The translations under genes were made by a program, and so were the position numbers. Below the pieces are notes generated by a model. It did no database searches and was not told where the DNA came from. It worked only from the letters and a program-made list of their open reading frames with translations. From Planctomycetota bacterium (GTDB lineage Bacteria > Planctomycetota > UBA8108 > UBA1146 > JAJFFE01), in NCBI GenBank assembly GCA_020425835.1, contig JAGQRC010000286.1:1-5604 (forward strand): a DNA stretch of 5,604 nucleotides, given 5' to 3'. Position 1 is the first letter of the stretch. Every line of letters starts with the position of its first letter. Below are positions 4,676 through 5,604 of the stretch, piece after piece.

Positions 4676-5604
4676 TCAGCGCACCTTCCACTCGAGAATC
4701 CCGCCCGACATCCCATCGCGGAGATCGACCTCGATCCTCAGGGCTTGGGTCGACACCGGGGTGAAGTGGACCGTCACGTCGTGGTCCTTCGTCGTGTCGA
4801 ACTCCCCCTGGGCGCTCACCGGGCGCCATGTTCCGCGGTCGAGGTAGTAGAGTCGCCACGATGCGGGGACGCGGCAAGATCCACGTCCCGTGTCGTCGAA
4901 CCAGTAGACATCGACCGTCGAGACCTCGGTCGTCTCGCGGAAGTCGTACTGGACCCACTCGGTGGTCCCCCGCCGGTCCCACCAGGTGAAGCGCGGAATC
5001 GAGGCGTCGCCCGAGCTCACCGGCTCGACCTGGTCGTTGAGGGCCTCCACGGAATCCGTGGTCCAGACGTGCGAGGCGGAAGCGCGGCTCGTCGAGGCGA
5101 TGGTCGGAAGCGGAGTCGGACGCGCTCGAACGGGATCATCGGGGAGCCACACCGTCATCTCACCGAGCTCTCGATGCGCCCAGAGATGATAGGGCACCGC
5201 GGTGATCGGCGTGGGTTTCGTCTCGACCATTCCGTCAGCCGAGATGCGAGATGCGAGTCCGGTGGTCGTCAACGCGACGATGCCACCGAGGAGGTCGGGG
5301 CGGCGTTCGGCGACGATGCTCGCGCCTTCGGGGAGCGAGAGCTGGGCAACGCGACCCCCGTGGTCGATCGCCTCGACGCAGTAGACGAGAGGCCCGCGCT
5401 CCAACGCGACTCGCCCCCGGTTCGCCTCGACGTTCGGGTGAGAACGGACGCGTCGGACCGGCATGTCGAGGTGTAGGTCGACGACGTCACCCCGTTTCCA
5501 ATCGCGCCGAAGGACGACGTACCCGGCATCGAACTCGGGTGCGACCGTCTCACCGTCGACGGAGACCGACCAGTGCCCCGTCTCGGGACCGACGTCGGTG
5601 TACA
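4676..5604 (-). CDS. GH127-type glycoside hydrolase (beta-L-arabinofuranosidase family) with C-terminal discoidin-like module, 5' end outside window
   Basis: The gene reads leftward and enters from the right edge; 308 C-terminal residues are visible and no start is in the window. The frame remains open past the ATG at 5464 to position 5604, and the extra 46 residues continue the domain (GYVVLRRDWKRGDVVDLHL), so 5464 is not the true start. Visible residues 1 to about 155 match the C-terminal beta-sandwich of GH127 (formerly DUF1680): ANRGRVALERGPLVYCVE (59-77) and PYHLWAHRELGEMTVWLP (137-154) are hallmark motifs. Residues from about 167 to 308 form a discoidin (F5/8 type C)-like sugar-binding module, with SIPRFTWWDRRGTTEWVQYD (201-220) and the ending SGGILEWKV. 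Known GH127 members such as HypBA1 cleave beta-L-arabinofuranosides using a cysteine nucleophile held with zinc; those residues lie upstream, outside the window. Substrate and export cannot be judged here. Confidence 0.9.
   Translation of the reverse strand, partial: YTDVGPETGHWSVSVDGETVAPEFDAGYVVLRRDWKRGDVVDLHLDMPVRRVRSHPNVEANRGRVALERGPLVYCVEAIDHGGRVAQLSLPEGASIVAERRPDLLGGIVALTTTGLASRISADGMVETKPTPITAVPYHLWAHRELGEMTVWLPDDPVRARPTPLPTIASTSRASASHVWTTDSVEALNDQVEPVSSGDASIPRFTWWDRRGTTEWVQYDFRETTEVSTVDVYWFDDTGRGSCRVPASWRLYYLDRGTWRPVSAQGEFDTTKDHDVTVHFTPVSTQALRIEVDLRDGMSGGILEWKVR

Noticed and set aside
2979..4847. A 622-codon plus-strand open frame running antisense to the CPBP gene, across the VOC gene in another frame and into the GH127 gene.
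   Set aside because: The translation is Arg/Glu/Asp/Pro-rich without domains, lacks a ribosome binding site at its start, and overlaps three genes with clear family motifs. It is a by-product of strong GC bias at third codon positions.

Overview
The window is GC-rich DNA with GTG and possibly TTG starts beside an ATG, Shine-Dalgarno-led genes and short spacers. The exported CxxCH-type protein resembles families I associate with myxobacteria and related deltaproteobacterial lineages, so a Myxococcota-like or neighbouring environmental bacterium is my best guess. The sequence alone does not fix the taxon.

Layout from left to right. (1) Positions 1-263 have no convincing gene, but positions 5 to about 124 hold a diverged tandem repeat with an exact 51-bp period. 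(2) A plus-strand AlkD-like HEAT-repeat DNA alkylation repair protein ends at 1013 and is followed by a clear intrinsic terminator. (3) Convergent to it on the minus strand is a 494-residue exported protein with one c-type heme motif (CNGCH) near its C-terminus. (4) A 581-bp gene-free stretch (2545-3125) separates this from the next gene. It carries several separate repeat and hairpin patterns: a cluster of CYTCGAAG octamers, a hairpin at 2873-2906, phased CAATGCG repeats, and a hairpin just past the next gene's stop. (5) A minus-strand CPBP-family intramembrane protease (3126-4028). (6) Divergent from it, a small plus-strand VOC/glyoxalase-fold protein (4186-4551), with a hairpin in the shared 157-bp promoter region. 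(7) The C-terminal 308 residues of a minus-strand GH127-type glycoside hydrolase fused to a discoidin-like module, running off the right edge.

Apart from the divergent CPBP/VOC pair, the genes look independently transcribed (convergent or widely spaced) and do not form an obvious pathway or operon. I see no CRISPR array, complete mobile element, tRNA, rRNA, toxin-antitoxin pair or defence island. I do not think the window contains a clear new multi-gene system. The points most worth following are the poorly understood exported CxxCH protein with its repeat-rich upstream region, the loss of a cleft tryptophan in the AlkD-like protein, and the 51-bp repeat array at the left edge.
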